Assembly (NCBI GenBank): GCA_027575805.1
Contig: JANBPU010000012.1
Span: 1 to 64,000, forward strand
DNA length: 64,000 nt
Reading direction: 5' to 3'
Source: Mycoemilia scoparia
Lineage: Eukaryota; Kickxellomycota; Kickxellomycetes; Kickxellales; Kickxellaceae
This document shows, in pieces, positions 12,062-23,703 of this stretch (the stretch's first letter is position 1; each line of letters opens with the position of its first letter). Under the pieces are notes generated by a model. It worked only from the letters and a program-made list of their open reading frames with translations. It ran no database searches and had not been told where the DNA came from. Position numbers and translations under genes: made by a program.

Positions 12062-12683
12062 CTTTCCATCTCCTTGTAATACATTTGTTTGCGCTATAAA
12101 TATATCTGATGCCTGGAATGTGTTCAGCTTTGAATGCAATTAAGATTATTCTTTAATAATTGACCTAAAATGGAAACTGGTAAATTCCACAATTATTATT
12201 ACATTTATTGCTGTTGCCAGGTTCGGTGTCAGCTTGGGGAATCATCATCACATGCAAAGCTTAAATTTATATATCCTTCACTTGTGTTGAAAGTGTATTT
12301 ATTTGTGATCTTTGAAACACAAGTTGCTGCTGGCGTGGCAGAAGAAAGATTTAAATCTTTGTCTAAAGAAAGTAGAGGCGTACGTGGAGTTGATTCACCA
12401 GCCAGATCAAACCAACACGTGTTAAGTATTTCTAGAATGTATGAGAGGGGGTGTGATACCTAAGTAAGAGGTCACGTTAGTGTATGTGCTGTCAACCCTA
12501 GTGGCGTATACTGGGTGTTTCTAGGACACAGGTGTTGATTTGAGACCTTCTGATATCTTCGCTTTGCTTCTTGATGGACTGTATATATAGACAGAGTAGA
12601 AAGTAGGATATGGAATATAAATAAAGGTCATGTGTTAGTCACGAACTATTTTGATTTAGCTAAATATATACATGTTGAGAAAG

Positions 12684-12703
12684 ATATATATATATATATA
12701 TAT
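12684..12703. repeat. (TA)n microsatellite
   Basis: About ten TA units in the 3' region of the cis-prenyltransferase gene. Confidence 0.85.
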
Positions 12704-12743
12704 GCATACGGGAGAGAGCGTCAAAGATGTGTGTGGCTTCTGA

Positions 12744-14201
12744 TCATGAGAAAGCGAGAGAGGAGCAGGAAAATAAATCCCTTTTAATAGAAATAATAAA
12801 ATGACTTGCCTGTATTTGATTATATGATATTTGCCATTCAAGTATAGCCACAGCTAAATTTATGAACCTATATTCTGGCCACATCACACGAGTGAATTTG
12901 ATAAGGCTATTATTCGATGTCTAAAAGTAAATATCAATAGAGGACCGTTTTTAGCTCAGATAGATTTAGTAGTAGTAGTTGTAGTAAATATAGCTTATAT
13001 GATAACCAGTGGTTTAACTGTATTACAGATATGCATACCTGCCACATAAAGTAATCACTTAGGCGAATCTCTCCAGATGTTCTTATTAGAATGTCGACTT
13101 CTGGTAAGTCGCCTGTGAACATGTGTCTATTTATGCATTCTTCGTCGATATCGCTATATTATAATAATTCGCGCCACCAAAAGATGTCAGATATTTTGGT
13201 CATGTGTATTTGTGAACTGCATACATTAGCTGTAAATAAAAGTCGGTATATTTGCTGTAATATAGCCAGACAGGCTAATAATGAGTTGGCGCTTACTTTG
13301 TTGATATTTTGCCATCAGTGGCTTTTTCAACGACTGTTCTAATAGCCGTTGTAATTTCATCCGTTGAGCCATACGGAAGGCATATGTTGATAACCGGACT
13401 ATTATGTATATTTATTCATATTACATTGGCGTGTGAATTGGTTGTCAGCATTATGGATTCGAGCTCAACCTTGATAAATCTGGTGGAAATAGTTACCCGG
13501 TGTGGTTCTTGGTCATTTCTATTGCTTCGATTGATAGTTCTCTTAGCTCATTCGACAAGAGTCCCAGGTTGCCAATGACTCGTATCCGAACTTGGTATTT
13601 CTTTACTAATTCGCTATAGTTATCATTAGATAAAAAGTTTACCGCCATGAACATCTTGCAACGAAGCCAAGTATATCAATACATAACTGTCATAGATACA
13701 TGGATGTATACATATGTTTGCACCCATTACCTGCTACTCATCATATATAACAGCTTTTCTTTAAATAGCTTCATCAATGCTTCAACCTCTTCTTTTGGCC
13801 GGTTGAAGTTCCCAATACTAAATGCGTATACCGAAAGAACTTTGATTCCAAGGTCCATACAGCTTTCCATTATCTATACAAATTATTGTACGATAATTTC
13901 TCAGCATATTGTTTCCAAATAACAAACACATATATATATATATATCATCATCGAAAACACGATTGCAATAAATATTATAGCTTACGACGTTTAGTCCTTC
14001 GAATCCAGAGTAATGTCCTTGTGTAGCGGGTAGATTCCTGCTGCGCGCGTATCGCCGATTTCCATCCATTATTATCGCGATATGCTTTGGAATTGGCCCT
14101 CTTTTGAGGATTTGTACCGAAAGGTTATAGAAACTGCTGGTTATATTCTTTAAGATTGACTGATAAAACGGAATGCCATTTTCCTTGATAGCTTCAGCCA
14201 T
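12744..14201 (-). CDS. RER2: cis-Prenyltransferase (dehydrodolichyl diphosphate synthase)
   Basis: Makes the long polyprenyl diphosphate precursor of dolichol at the ER membrane, for N-glycosylation and GPI anchors. Exon 1 (13986-14201, 72 residues) carries HIAIIMDGNRRYARSR, the substrate-binding signature with the catalytic Asp, and ends at GHYSGFEGLN. Later exons give VYAFSIGNFNRPKEEVEALM (near 13790-13850), VRIRVIGNLGLLSNELRE (near 13530-13590), NICLPYGSTDEITTAIR (near 13325-13390), ILIRTSGEIRLSDYFMWQ (near 13040-13100) and a last exon with MWPEYRFINLAVAILEWQ near 12780-12870. The order matches DHDDS/Rer2. One oddity: the family motif FSxEN reads FSIGN, so the conserved Glu is Gly. Introns are AT-rich, and intron 1 contains a TA run. 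Exact borders of the middle exons are not fixed. Confidence 0.88.
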
Positions 14202-14256
14202 GATTTTGTTTTAGTGTTTATCTCCTTGTTAGTTTATTTATACGAAGATGTGGGGT

Positions 14257-14287
<31 letters not shown>

Positions 14288-14829
14288 TTACAATCGATCA
14301 AATATGGCTGATGCGTGAATGGTTTGTGTGTTGGAGTTGAAGTAATAATGAATCTCTAAATGTGATTGTTGCAAGAATTATAGGGTGCTGTTTTCTGATA
14401 TCGTGCGGAGATTTAGGTGTGTTTAGGGTGTATCTTTTGTCAATAATATAGAATGTTTCTTGGCATACAAAGCGTAGGTTTTCAAAATAAAAGGTTATAA
14501 AAATTAGTTCCTTTCAACACTGCTCAGTCAGTAGGCGATTTAAATCGTTAAAATCACATTCATGGTGGTGTTATGGGCACACTAGGACTGACTACAGTGC
14601 TTTTATACTTTTTGGTTATACAAAAAAATTAACCCATTATGATGTACAGCTATTATTGGCATTGACTGGTAAGCCTGAGGTTTGGTCTTTAGAATGATAG
14701 GTCTATTTGAAGCATATTGGAATAGCTTTAAAGAAAACAACAACAAAAATGAGGCACAAATATAACTGTATAATGCGAATAGTATAATGATAGGCGTAAT
14801 GGTGGTAATGGCGGAGCTGATATGTGTGT
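14202..14829. other. Intergenic spacer with GT run
   Basis: Lies upstream of the cis-prenyltransferase start and downstream of the PRPP synthetase stop, both minus strand. It contains a GT dinucleotide run and is otherwise featureless. Confidence 0.4.
14257..14282. repeat. (GT)n microsatellite
   Basis: About twelve GT units, roughly 60 bases upstream of the cis-prenyltransferase start, so probably in its promoter or leader. Confidence 0.9.
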
Positions 14830-16005
14830 TTAGAATAGCTTTTCATGAATAAACAGGTGAGACAAAGATTCGCCAAAGAAGGTTCGACGGACAGCCTCAG
14901 CAAGAATTCCAGAAATATCGATAGTCTTCAGGACTGGACACTGGGCCCTGAACTCCTCCTGAGGAACTGTGTTTGTGCACGCAATCATCTCAATCGGTGA
15001 GTTGTTGAGATTCTCCATGGCATTCTTGGAAAATATCCCATGGGTGGCAATTGCGCAGATCCGTGTGGCTCCATGGTGTTTAAGAATATTGGCGGCCATG
15101 CACACTGTGTCTGCAGTATCGATCAGGTCATCAATAATAATGACAGGGCGGTTGGTTACTTCGCCAACAAGGCCGGTGCACTCGCTGTCGTTATCACGGT
15201 GTTCGCGGTGAATCAAGGCAAACTCAAGCCCAAGCTGGTTTGCTACCGAGGTGGCCCGCTTGGCACCACCAGCATCGGGGGAAACTACAATTGCGGAGCG
15301 CCAGAAACTGATCTCTGATCGAATGAAGCGAATGATGCAGGGCTCTGCATAAATCTGATCCAGAGGGATGTCAAAGAAGCTCTGGTACTGTGGATGGTGG
15401 AGGTCCATGGTAATTAGGTGGTTGGCGCCAGCCTCTTGGATCAACCGGGCAACAAGGGTGCCGGGTCTGGCGCACCATTGCTTGTATCCAGAGTCGTGTG
15501 AAGTCGAATGGAACATATACCTGCCGCCACTTACGATACTGGTGCCGTTGGTGGGCGGAGAAGCTAAGCCGTTTAACTTTTCATGAGCATTACCATTGAG
15601 CTTGGACGATGTTGCATCGCCGTTGGTAAGGGATGTTGGTGACTGAACCGAGGAAGTCGAGGCATTGTTGGAGTGTGTAGTGGTCATAAGTCTCTTCTTT
15701 TGGAGCCTATCAGACTGGCGAGAATATGGGAATAGAGGCAAAACAACGCTGATCTTCTTTGCGCTGCCCATACGGCAAGCCTGGATCAAAATAAGCAGTT
15801 CGATAAGGTTGTCGTTGACATGCCCGCAACCAGACTGAATGAGATATACATGCTTATCGCGAACAGAGTGCTTGATCTCAACGCTGCTCTCTTGGTTTGA
15901 AAATTTTCCGAGCTTGCATTCGGCGGTGTGGACGCCTAGAATTTCGGCAATTTTGGCACCGAGTTCCTTGTGGGAAGAGCCACAGACTATCGACAGGTTG
16001 CGCAT
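14830..16005 (-). CDS. PRS1: Ribose-phosphate pyrophosphokinase, Prs1-type
   Basis: PRPP synthetase: ribose 5-phosphate + ATP gives PRPP + AMP, feeding purine, pyrimidine, His and Trp synthesis. Intronless, 391 residues. Motifs: SIVCGSSHKELG at the start, KFSNQESSVEIKHSVRDKHV, ITMDLHHPQYQSFFDIP (about 198-214), VVSPDAGGAKRATSVANQLG, and the PRPP-binding loop VIIIDDLIDTADT. A low-complexity Ser/Thr/Asn-rich insertion of about 65 residues, from near residue 107, follows PYSRQSDRLQKKR, where the short catalytic flexible loop sits in standard enzymes (about 320 residues). The sequence resumes at GYKQWCARPGTLVARLIQ. Insertions here, and a changed loop, are typical of yeast Prs1/Prs5-type subunits, which work in hetero-oligomers. 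I infer a Prs1-type subunit that may need a partner. Confidence 0.9.
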   Translation of the reverse strand: MRNLSIVCGSSHKELGAKIAEILGVHTAECKLGKFSNQESSVEIKHSVRDKHVYLIQSGCGHVNDNLIELLILIQACRMGSAKKISVVLPLFPYSRQSDRLQKKRLMTTTHSNNASTSSVQSPTSLTNGDATSSKLNGNAHEKLNGLASPPTNGTSIVSGGRYMFHSTSHDSGYKQWCARPGTLVARLIQEAGANHLITMDLHHPQYQSFFDIPLDQIYAEPCIIRFIRSEISFWRSAIVVSPDAGGAKRATSVANQLGLEFALIHREHRDNDSECTGLVGEVTNRPVIIIDDLIDTADTVCMAANILKHHGATRICAIATHGIFSKNAMENLNNSPIEMIACTNTVPQEEFRAQCPVLKTIDISGILAEAVRRTFFGESLSHLFIHEKLF

Positions 16006-16547
16006 TGCTAGTTAGGGTGTTTTGTGGTGGTTTTTGTATAGGGCACGATGTTGGGACGAAGTGTATATGATATGTCCGCTATGCGATAGCAACAGTAAGA
16101 AAATAACGTAAAAATGTACAAGCGAGAGATTGAGAAAACTTTGAGAAAAATCCGACCCCTTGGTCAGTGATATCACAATGGGCCAATATACTACAGAACA
16201 CAGAGAGGCGAGAAGGCTAGAGAGGTGCAAGCATCGCAGCCAAATAAATGGGCTTGAGTGGTGGCGACTTTGATCACCAATAAAACTGAACGTGTGTTTT
16301 GTTGGGCAACCAGGCCAATGCCAATGAATGGGTCTGATAAACTTTGTGGGAGCACTAATCAACTGTTCAAGCAGTGAGGCGAGGGTCAAAGTGAGGGGGC
16401 AATGCTATTGCGTTTTTCACAGATAGATAAAAGCATTGCCCACAAAGGCTTCGCATTAGAAACAAACTCTTTTCCTTGTTTCTCGCTTAATATTCTATAA
16501 TTCGGGTCTCTATAGATCTTTCAAAAATACCCTAGATTCAGAACAGA
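16006..16547. promoter_or_regulatory. Divergent promoter, PRS1/MRPL20
   Basis: A 542-bp spacer between two divergent starts. No coding signal and no recognised motif. Confidence 0.45.
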
Positions 16548-17024
16548 ATGTTTTCCAGAATCACGACCGCATTCAAAATTTGCCAGCCAAGCACATTAAG
16601 ACATTTATCGAGCTCAGCCTCAAAAGCCGCAACGGCAGGAAATGGCATCTTCGGCCCTATCACAAAGACACTAAACGATGGCAGCTTGTTCGTATCACGG
16701 GTTCCAGACGCAAAGACATACGAGGCGGTCAAAGAGGAGGATCTGCCACCAGCCATAGGCCCCATGGTCCAAAACAAGAAACACCTAACCGCAAGCGACG
16801 TGCAAGAAATCAGACGCCTGAGAAACGAGGATCCAGCCCACTGGACTAGGAGCCGGCTAGCAAAAAGGTTCGACTGCAACCCTGTATTCATAGGCATGGT
16901 TTCCAAGTGCCCTGAATGGCGGTTGCAGGAGATCCAGAAGGAGAACGAGAGAAAATGGCTCATGACGGGTTACAAGCGCAGGCTAATCAAGATAAACCGT
17001 CTGCGTCGCCGCATGGCGTGGTAA
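16548..17024 (+). CDS. MRPL20: Mitochondrial large-subunit ribosomal protein mL58
   Basis: Intronless 158-residue protein. The first 30 or so residues are a mitochondrial presequence (MFSRITTAFKICQPSTLRHL, Ser-rich after that). The conserved MRP-L20 core is LPPAIGPMVQNKKHLTASDV, then EIRRLRNEDPAHWTRSRLAK and RFDCNPVFIGMVSKCPEW, ending in a very basic tail (GYKRRLIKINRLRRRMAW). This fits the fungal Mrpl20/mL58 family in motif order and length. It is a structural component of the mitoribosome large subunit. Confidence 0.85.
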   Translation: MFSRITTAFKICQPSTLRHLSSSASKAATAGNGIFGPITKTLNDGSLFVSRVPDAKTYEAVKEEDLPPAIGPMVQNKKHLTASDVQEIRRLRNEDPAHWTRSRLAKRFDCNPVFIGMVSKCPEWRLQEIQKENERKWLMTGYKRRLIKINRLRRRMAW

Positions 17025-17749
17025 AGGACAGGCAGCGCCAGAAGAAGCTTTGGCGGTGGCCCCACCACTGGCATTATTTAATTGCGAAGGCATTTTTGAA
17101 ATTCTTTATTGTAATAAACAAAGGCAAAGATGTTGACGATCTTATCTTGACATGGGTTATTGGCGAATGAATGGGGGTCGGAATGGCCGGTTCCAATGAT
17201 AGTGTGGGACCTGAGCCTAGATCTAAAGATGCGAGGGTGCGCTGCGCTACTAGCATACGGCTTGATAGGGTCAGCAGACACACATATAGGGCAGCCTTGT
17301 AGTAGTATGCCTTACAGCTCGGTCAAATGATTAACAGCTGGCACTCTTTGGCTGGGAAAGTGCGCGTGTCGAGTGGTGCAGTTCCTAGTTTGGCACAAAC
17401 AAGGGTTTTTTTGGCTGGGCATTGGCAGAAAGTTAGTCACTAGTCTAACCGCGAGGATTCCTCCAAAGTGATCTTCCGCACATTTTCCCACATGAGCGCT
17501 CTATGACGCTTTTCGTTTATATCCGGTTGTACATTCATCGCCTCCAGTTTTAGAGATTTAACCCCCTTTTTATCCTCCATTTGCCAGTTGCTTTAACTCA
17601 TCACTTTTCTCTCGCTTTTTCTCATTTTCCTTTGCCAGCACAGCCAGGCCACAACAATTTGCATTTATATATCCATTTTGCTCTGAAAGCTTGAACACCA
17701 CCCATTACATCATCCGTATATATAGCCACCACGCTGCTGCTATTCTGAC
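17025..17749. other. Intergenic spacer
   Basis: Downstream of MRPL20 and upstream of the PQ-loop gene. The last 250 bases are pyrimidine-rich, as in other leaders here. No gene seen. Confidence 0.4.
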
Positions 17750-19052
17750 ATGTCTCTAGAGTGTCCTGCAAAGGACGGCAAATACCCCATCCATTGGGCT
17801 TCAATGCTCCTACACACATGCATATACGAATATACTCAAGTCTTTGGGACGCTGTTTGGCCTGCTCTCCATACTTTGCTGGGTCTCGGCTCTTCTTCCTC
17901 AGATATTTAAAAATGCTCGCTTAAAAACCACCGAGGGGATTAGCCTGTACTTTGTTTTGCAGTGGGTTCTAGGTATGTATCTATCCCTATTTTTTCCTTT
18001 GTTATGCGGCCCTTTGTGTGTTTTATGCCCCCCTATTGTCCCCGCTACCTTATTATTGTTCATAAATGGATTCTGCCTGTCATTTCCTGTTTGTCCCCAC
18101 AAACTTACAGCTCATTCTGCCTATGCACTTTGTTTAATTAGGCGATTCCTTTAGCCTGGCTGGACTTATTCTTGCCCACCAGTTGTGGTACCAAATATGT
18201 CTTGGAACTTACTTCATTCTTGTTGACATTGTCATATTTTTCCAATGGGCTTACTACGACTATCTGGGCCTCAGTGCTATTTCCAACATTTCATCGGTTG
18301 TGTTTAAGGGAGAGCAGCCACAAAAGGCCTCCCAGCCCCGGTCGGAAATGGTACAAGCCACAGCGGTCACTACCGAGACTTCTCCGCTGATGGCAAGCTC
18401 CCCATCTTACTCCACCCATTCCATGAATTCCGTTAACAGTGACTGCTCTACTGCGCCTTTATCGCTATCAGTGATTCATAAAAAGATGTGAGTATAGAGG
18501 ACACATGTGTGCTCATAGGCTCGGTCATATTTTGTTCATCAACTCGCAAATCCAAGGCATCCTACTAATCACCCATTTCATTTTACCATATTTAGGACAA
18601 AGCTCAGCATTGCTTTAGCTACAGCTGCAACTATAATCACAGTGGTGATATACATACTCACACATAGCAAGGCCATCACCAACTACGTCGAGTATAACCG
18701 CGAGTATATCGGACAGATGTTTGGATGGCTTTGTAATATTATGTACTGGTCGTCCCGCATACCACAAGCTTACAAAAACTACAAGCGCAAGTCTGTTTCT
18801 GGTGTGTCATTCATGACCTTCTTGACCATATTCAGTGGCAATGTGACAAACTGCATATCAATTGCCCTACAATATCCAACTGCCCCTGATGACTATATTC
18901 GTTCATCCCGCCCCTTCATAATTGGCCCTGCTGGCTCTGTCTTTATCGATTTCTTCTTCCTCTCCCAATTATTGTACTATACCGAGCTCGATAAGAAGCG
19001 CCATAGATTGGCTGCCAAGGCTGGCAGAATGGAGGATGCGGTGGCGGAATAG
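17750..19052 (+). CDS. YPQ1: Vacuolar PQ-loop basic amino acid transporter (Ypq1/PQLC2-like)
   Basis: Seven-helix vacuolar/lysosomal exporter of cationic amino acids. Exons 17750-17972, 18142-18487 and 18596-19052 join in frame to 341 residues. The two PQ-loop repeats are visible: LLSILCWVSALLPQIFKNARLKTTEGISLYF near residue 45-70 (split here for length: LLPQIFKN is the PQ motif) and WLCNIMYWSSRIPQAYKNYK with SVSGVSFMTF in the third exon. Between them lies a hydrophilic Ser-rich loop of about 70 residues (residues about 115-190) with ETSPLM, which resembles a dileucine-type vacuolar sorting signal. The C-terminal tail is charged. Family assignment is firm; the exact substrate is inferred from homologues. 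Confidence 0.88.
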
Positions 19053-19615
19053 AGCGTTCATACACCTCGTAAAAACCAATATAGACTACATGTTTTATTT
19101 TTTAATCTCATGTTTTTATTATATGTATTAAATGGCTAAAAATCACAAAGTGTTGAACTAAAATGGAGTTTACTATAGACATTGCTTCTATATTTTATTG
19201 AGAGTTCTGCCAAGTAATGATATTAACTGTCGGACACTCATGTTTGTGGTAGGGTTACTAGCAAACTGAACCAAGAGTCATTAGGAATTCCAACTTGCTT
19301 TTGCACTTTTTCAAAATATTCAATATTTACTGATACTCTAAAGTAGCTGTATACGTGTAGTACTTTTATTAATGAATGGGGTGTGATATCAAGTGTATAT
19401 AATTTAAAATAGTAGTAATCTAAGATACACTACTGGTATTATACACACTAATACTTTACAGCCTGTGGGTTGTTTTATAAGATAAATGTTTAGACCCTCT
19501 CTCTCCACACACACACAGCTATTTCATGACTGATCGCAAGTGAACTTTGACTAAATGTAAATGCATCCATTAATCAAAAAAGACAAGTATATGTTTGCAA
19601 GTATGGCAATCTACC
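19053..19615. other. Convergent intergenic spacer
   Basis: AT-rich spacer between the 3' ends of the PQ-loop gene and URA3. It includes a short CA run near 19500. Nothing else seen. Confidence 0.4.
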
Positions 19616-20591
19616 CTATTGGATTCTCTTGAGGTATGCATCCCAGCCTGCCTTGCGGTATTTTTCAGCCAATTCTTCTGGCTGAACTCCCTCTTGAGCA
19701 TAGATTCCACGACCAACAATAATAATGTCACTACCGTTTTCACAAATGATATGCTCGGGAGTTCTAAACTGTTGGCCCAGGCTGTCGTTTCCAGAAACAA
19801 GGTTGACCCCAGGTGTCATGGTAACAAAGTCGTGCTCTTCATCAGAAAATGTGCGCGATCCAATGAACCCAAATACAAAATCTTTGTGCTTCTTGGCCAG
19901 TTCGACATTCTTATCGGTGTAGGAGCCAACTGCTAACGATCCCTTGCTAGACATCTCGGCTAGAAGCAACAGGCCTCTATCAAGTGGCTTTCCGACCTCT
20001 TTAAGTCCGCTAATAATCCCTTCGCCAGGAATTATATGGCAATTGGTAATATGTGCCCAGCTAGCAATCTTATAAACCCCACCCCCATACTGAAGTTTGA
20101 CAGTATTGCCAATATCCGCAAACTTGCGATCCTCGAATATCAAAAAGTTGTGCTTCTTTGATAGGGCGACCAGGCGGTCTACTAGATCTTGATCAAAGTC
20201 TGCAATGACATCAATATGAGTCTATGTATATTTGATTTGATTATAAACAATAATGCTACTTTAGTATCTCATGTATGGATAAACCTGCTCTTAAGTATAC
20301 TAGTCCACGCTTACAAATATTTGTGGTGTATATATATATGTGTGTGTAGCAGCCAAGAAGGATAGTTCAAATGTTTACTTGACCTATTTATTAGATACAT
20401 ACCTTTAGGACACAAATATAGGGACCAACCTTATCCGCAATCTCCAGCAACTCGGCCTTCGTGTTGATATCAGCAGCAAGTGACAAGTTGGTTTTCTTTT
20501 CCTCCATGATCCCAAACAGGGTCCTTACGAGTGTGTGGTGGTGTGCCTGGGCTCTTTCACCATAAGTCTGGGCTTTGAATGCCTTTGCCAT
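19616..20591 (-). CDS. URA3: Orotidine 5'-phosphate decarboxylase
   Basis: Last step of de novo UMP synthesis: OMP gives UMP + CO2. Exon 1 is 20403-20591 (63 residues, [19 protein letters not shown] through VGPYICVLK). Exon 2 is 19616-20221, giving 264 residues in total, close to the 267 of yeast Ura3. The catalytic motif [20 protein letters not shown] holds the Asp-Lys-Asp triad. The phosphate-binding loop is IIIVGRGIY. Also typical are [21 protein letters not shown] and TPGVNL. The 181-base intron falls between LK and THIDVI, just before the FEDRKFAD strand. Single-domain, as in fungi, not fused to OPRT as in animals and plants. Confidence 0.95.
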
Positions 20592-21227
20592 TTTATCACC
20601 AAAAATAGGCTGTGTGTCAATACAATATGGATTTGGTTTATATGATATATGTTTGATCTATAACAGGGTATTGAAGATAAGCTGGTTTTGCTTGATCAAG
20701 ATCCAAAAAAACAATTTTTGGAAAAAGAGCAAAAAATTACAGCTTATTAATCTTTCAAATCCCAAAAAATCATATATTCAAATGTTGTTATGGGAATTGA
20801 TCTACCATCAAAGATATGTGCGATTATTTTTGAAGGGTGAAAGTTTACTAGTAAAATTAGACATCCATTTGGCTGGAAATACACCTATAATCATCAGTCC
20901 CCAAAATATCACTAGTTATTTCCTTTAAAACAATCAATATGTATTGTACCAAAAGTTTGGCCACAGTAATTCAAAGTGTTTAAAGAAATACTTTATTAAG
21001 AGTTTATTAATAAACTAAATATAAGGATAGAGCGTGGGTATAAGTAAAAAGATCAAATTTTGCTAATGTTTTTGATTATATAAATAAAATATTTTATTAT
21101 TAATAATGGATGTAATGGTCATCATAATAGGGACACCTCTGGTCCCTCTCTCTCTGCTACACAAGCAGATACCAACAATATTGCTTTTGGTGCCTATGGC
21201 AAGTATATAAAGTGATAACCATCAGTT
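20592..21227. other. Intergenic spacer with MITE remnant
   Basis: URA3 promoter side and CCT4 3' side; very AT-rich. Contains MITE copy 2. No gene. Confidence 0.45.
20814..20915 (+). mobile_element. MITE copy 2 (3' end decayed)
   Basis: Shares GATTATTTTTGAAGGGTGAA, then ACTAGTAAAATTAGACATCC, ATTTGGCTG and CCTATAATCATCAGTCCCCA with the reference copy at 26431, in the same orientation. The right terminal repeat is lost: after CCAAAATATCACTAG the match stops. Confidence 0.7.
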
Positions 21228-23180
21228 TTAACGAGATTGGACCTATCATATATGAGAAATAAGTAGAGTATTAATAGGGGTATAAGTATACAGTATAGTA
21301 TAATCATATATATATATAATATGTGCCTTACAATGTCATCAATCTTGAGCAACATCCTGACAGTCTCAGTTGCAAGTTCAATGGAGCTGGTCGAAACAAG
21401 GAGGGGTTGGACTACATTCTCCTTCAAAATGTCAGAAATGCGACCCTGTATTAAAAAACCATACATTGTTTTATCTACTTGATCCTTTAGTTCTAGCATG
21501 GGATATACAGAGACATTGGCATATGACTTACCTTGCGAACATTGATTCCAGAGTGAAGATGCCCCTTTGCATGCATGTTGCGCAGCTCAGTAACAATGGC
21601 AATAGGGTTGAGTCCAGAGTTTTCAGCAAGAGTAGTTGGGATTATTTCGAGTGCCTCAGCAAAGGCATGGAAGCATATGCCCTGAAAGCCTTTCTGGGTC
21701 TTTGCTTTGTCCATTAAGTGACGAGCAATGTGGATCTCAGGAGCTCCTCCTCCTGGTATAAGTGCACGCTTTTTGACCAGGCATCTGATAACACACAAGG
21801 CATCATGCAGCGAGCGCTCAGCTTCGTCCAAGATAAGATTGTTTGCACCTCTGACTAGAACTGAGGCTGTTCTGCTGGTAGTCTTTATTCCACTGATCTG
21901 AACTATACGTGAGCCATTTGATTCGTATTCCTCGATGAGATCTGCATAGCCAAGCTTGTCCTCAGAGAATGATTCAATGTCTGCAATGGGCTTACAGCCA
22001 GTACTCTTGCAGATATGTTCAATCTCATCACGCTCGATATCTTTGATGACCATGATCTTGAGCTTGCTGAGGAAGTGGAGAGAAAGTGTGTTCACAGCAT
22101 CACGAAGTATGGATTTCTGGATAAGGAGTACATTGCACCCAGCCTTCTTGATTTTTTTGACCAAATTCAGTAAGTAGTTTCGTTCCTCCTTTAGGATGCG
22201 GTCCATCTGCCTATAGTCATTGACAACAATCTGGTTCTCCATGTCTGGCTTTGGTGGGGAAAGCTGGAATTGAATAAGACCAATCTTTGCCTTCTCAATT
22301 CTGCTAGGTCCGCCTGCAGAAGTAACCACATTCTGGTTCAACAAAAGACCAGATATAAGCTGAGTATCCTCAATGGTGCCACCAAGCTTCTTGACTATAC
22401 GGATATCAGAGATGTCAACATTGTTGTCAGTATCAAGGTCAGTTACTTGGAGAACAGAATCAACTGCAATAGGGGATAGAGTTGCTGAGTATTGGGATAC
22501 AATTTTGGAGTTGAGTGAAGTTGAGGCACTCTTTAGCAGTGATTCACGTTGGTCAAGGCTGATTGGGATCGAAATATCTTCTAGAGCCTTGACAGCCTCT
22601 ATGGCAGCATGTTGGAATCCTTCAGCAATTTGGGTAGGATGGATTCCTTTGTTGAGGAGCTTTTCTGCAGCAGCCAAAAGGCTTCCAGCAATGACTACAA
22701 CAGAGGTTGTTCCATCTCCAGCTTCAACATCTTGGGCTGCTGAAAGGTCGACAAGCTTATTTGTAATCAAAGAGTTGACATTGCTATTTAGTAGAGATCG
22801 TGGCTATAAATTCAGTGATATATATATTTGAAATACTGTATCTTACCATGCGAGCTGCTGGGTGCATTACTGACATGTTCTTGAGAATCGTAGCTCCATC
22901 ATTTGATACAACAACTTCCTTCTTTCCAGTCTCGATCATCTTGTCCATTCCTCTGGGACCAAGACTAGTACGAACAGCATCAGCAACAGCTATAAACACA
23001 ATCAATGCACAATCATTTTGTTAGGAAACTGCTAAAGGCAGGGGCAGTAAAAGCTAGCTAGACTAAATTATTCAAATATATACCCTTTGCTGCAATTATG
23101 TTACTCAGTCGGACTTGTGTAGGCTTGTCCTTGTCCCTAAAGGAATCGTTGGATTTTTTGGGCACACTAGATGTTGTCAT
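21228..23180 (-). CDS. CCT4: T-complex protein 1 subunit delta
   Basis: Delta subunit of the cytosolic chaperonin TRiC/CCT, which folds actin, tubulin and WD40 proteins. The start at 23180 gives [20 protein letters not shown], then introns separate exons with [20 protein letters not shown], the long central exon (about 21530-22790) with the ATPase motif [13 protein letters not shown], and the C-terminal exon ending [15 protein letters not shown] last short exon after a GTAAGG donor supplies VQSR and the stop at 21228. GLNPI, GIN and [20 protein letters not shown] are canonical. The final intron follows the codon for Ile in KIDDI, so reading through it would give a false hydrophobic tail. Confidence 0.93.
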
Positions 23181-23703
23181 TGTTCAAAATTTTGAAGCTT
23201 CTGCGACTATGTGAGACAGTAAAATATATAAATATATATATAGTTATATTTCTAAAGTAAAAACAGTAAACCATAAAAGTTTGCTATACAGCTTATGGGG
23301 AAAATAGAATAAGTGATGAAAATAAAATAACTATGGCGCTATAAGCCAGGGCTATATGGGTAATAATTTTTGAAGGGTAAATTTTGGTGGCCAATGATCA
23401 TAGGGGCAATCAAAGCAAAATGAATGGATAAATATATGAATTGTATCTCAACAAATCCAACGTAGCTTTGCCAGCTATATTTATAGTATATAAAACATAA
23501 ATATCGAATAGCACACTTTCATAACGTAACTCATTTAAAAGACAACCAGTCAACAACAGTGATAAATACTAATATACCTTTGCTACTATTGACAACTTAT
23601 TATAAGAATGTTGGCATATAAATAGCTAGACATGATCAAATGAAACAAGTTATTTTATAAAAGGGGCAACAATGAGGAAAAAGAAATGGCATGTATGAGG
23701 TGC
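23181..23703. other. Intergenic spacer with MITE remnant
   Basis: CCT4 promoter side and the SAH hydrolase 3' side. Contains MITE copy 3. Otherwise AT-rich and featureless. Confidence 0.45.
23354..23427 (-). mobile_element. MITE copy 3 (truncated)
   Basis: Left end TGGGTAATAATTTTTGAAGG is intact, followed by AATTTTGGTGGCCAATGATC and ATAGGGGCAATC. The far terminal repeat is missing after CAAAATGAATGG. Opposite orientation to the copy at 26431. Confidence 0.75.

Larger units (their letters stand above)
11450..12743. other. Convergent intergenic region
   Basis: Spacer between the 3' ends of RHEB and the cis-prenyltransferase gene. It holds a short MITE copy (11895-11989), a TAG-trinucleotide run and a TA run, annotated separately. 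Nothing else recognised. Confidence 0.5.

Noticed and set aside
21194..21300. Hydrophobic C-terminal extension of CCT4
   Set aside because: Comes from reading through the last intron; splicing gives the normal KIDDI-VQSR end.
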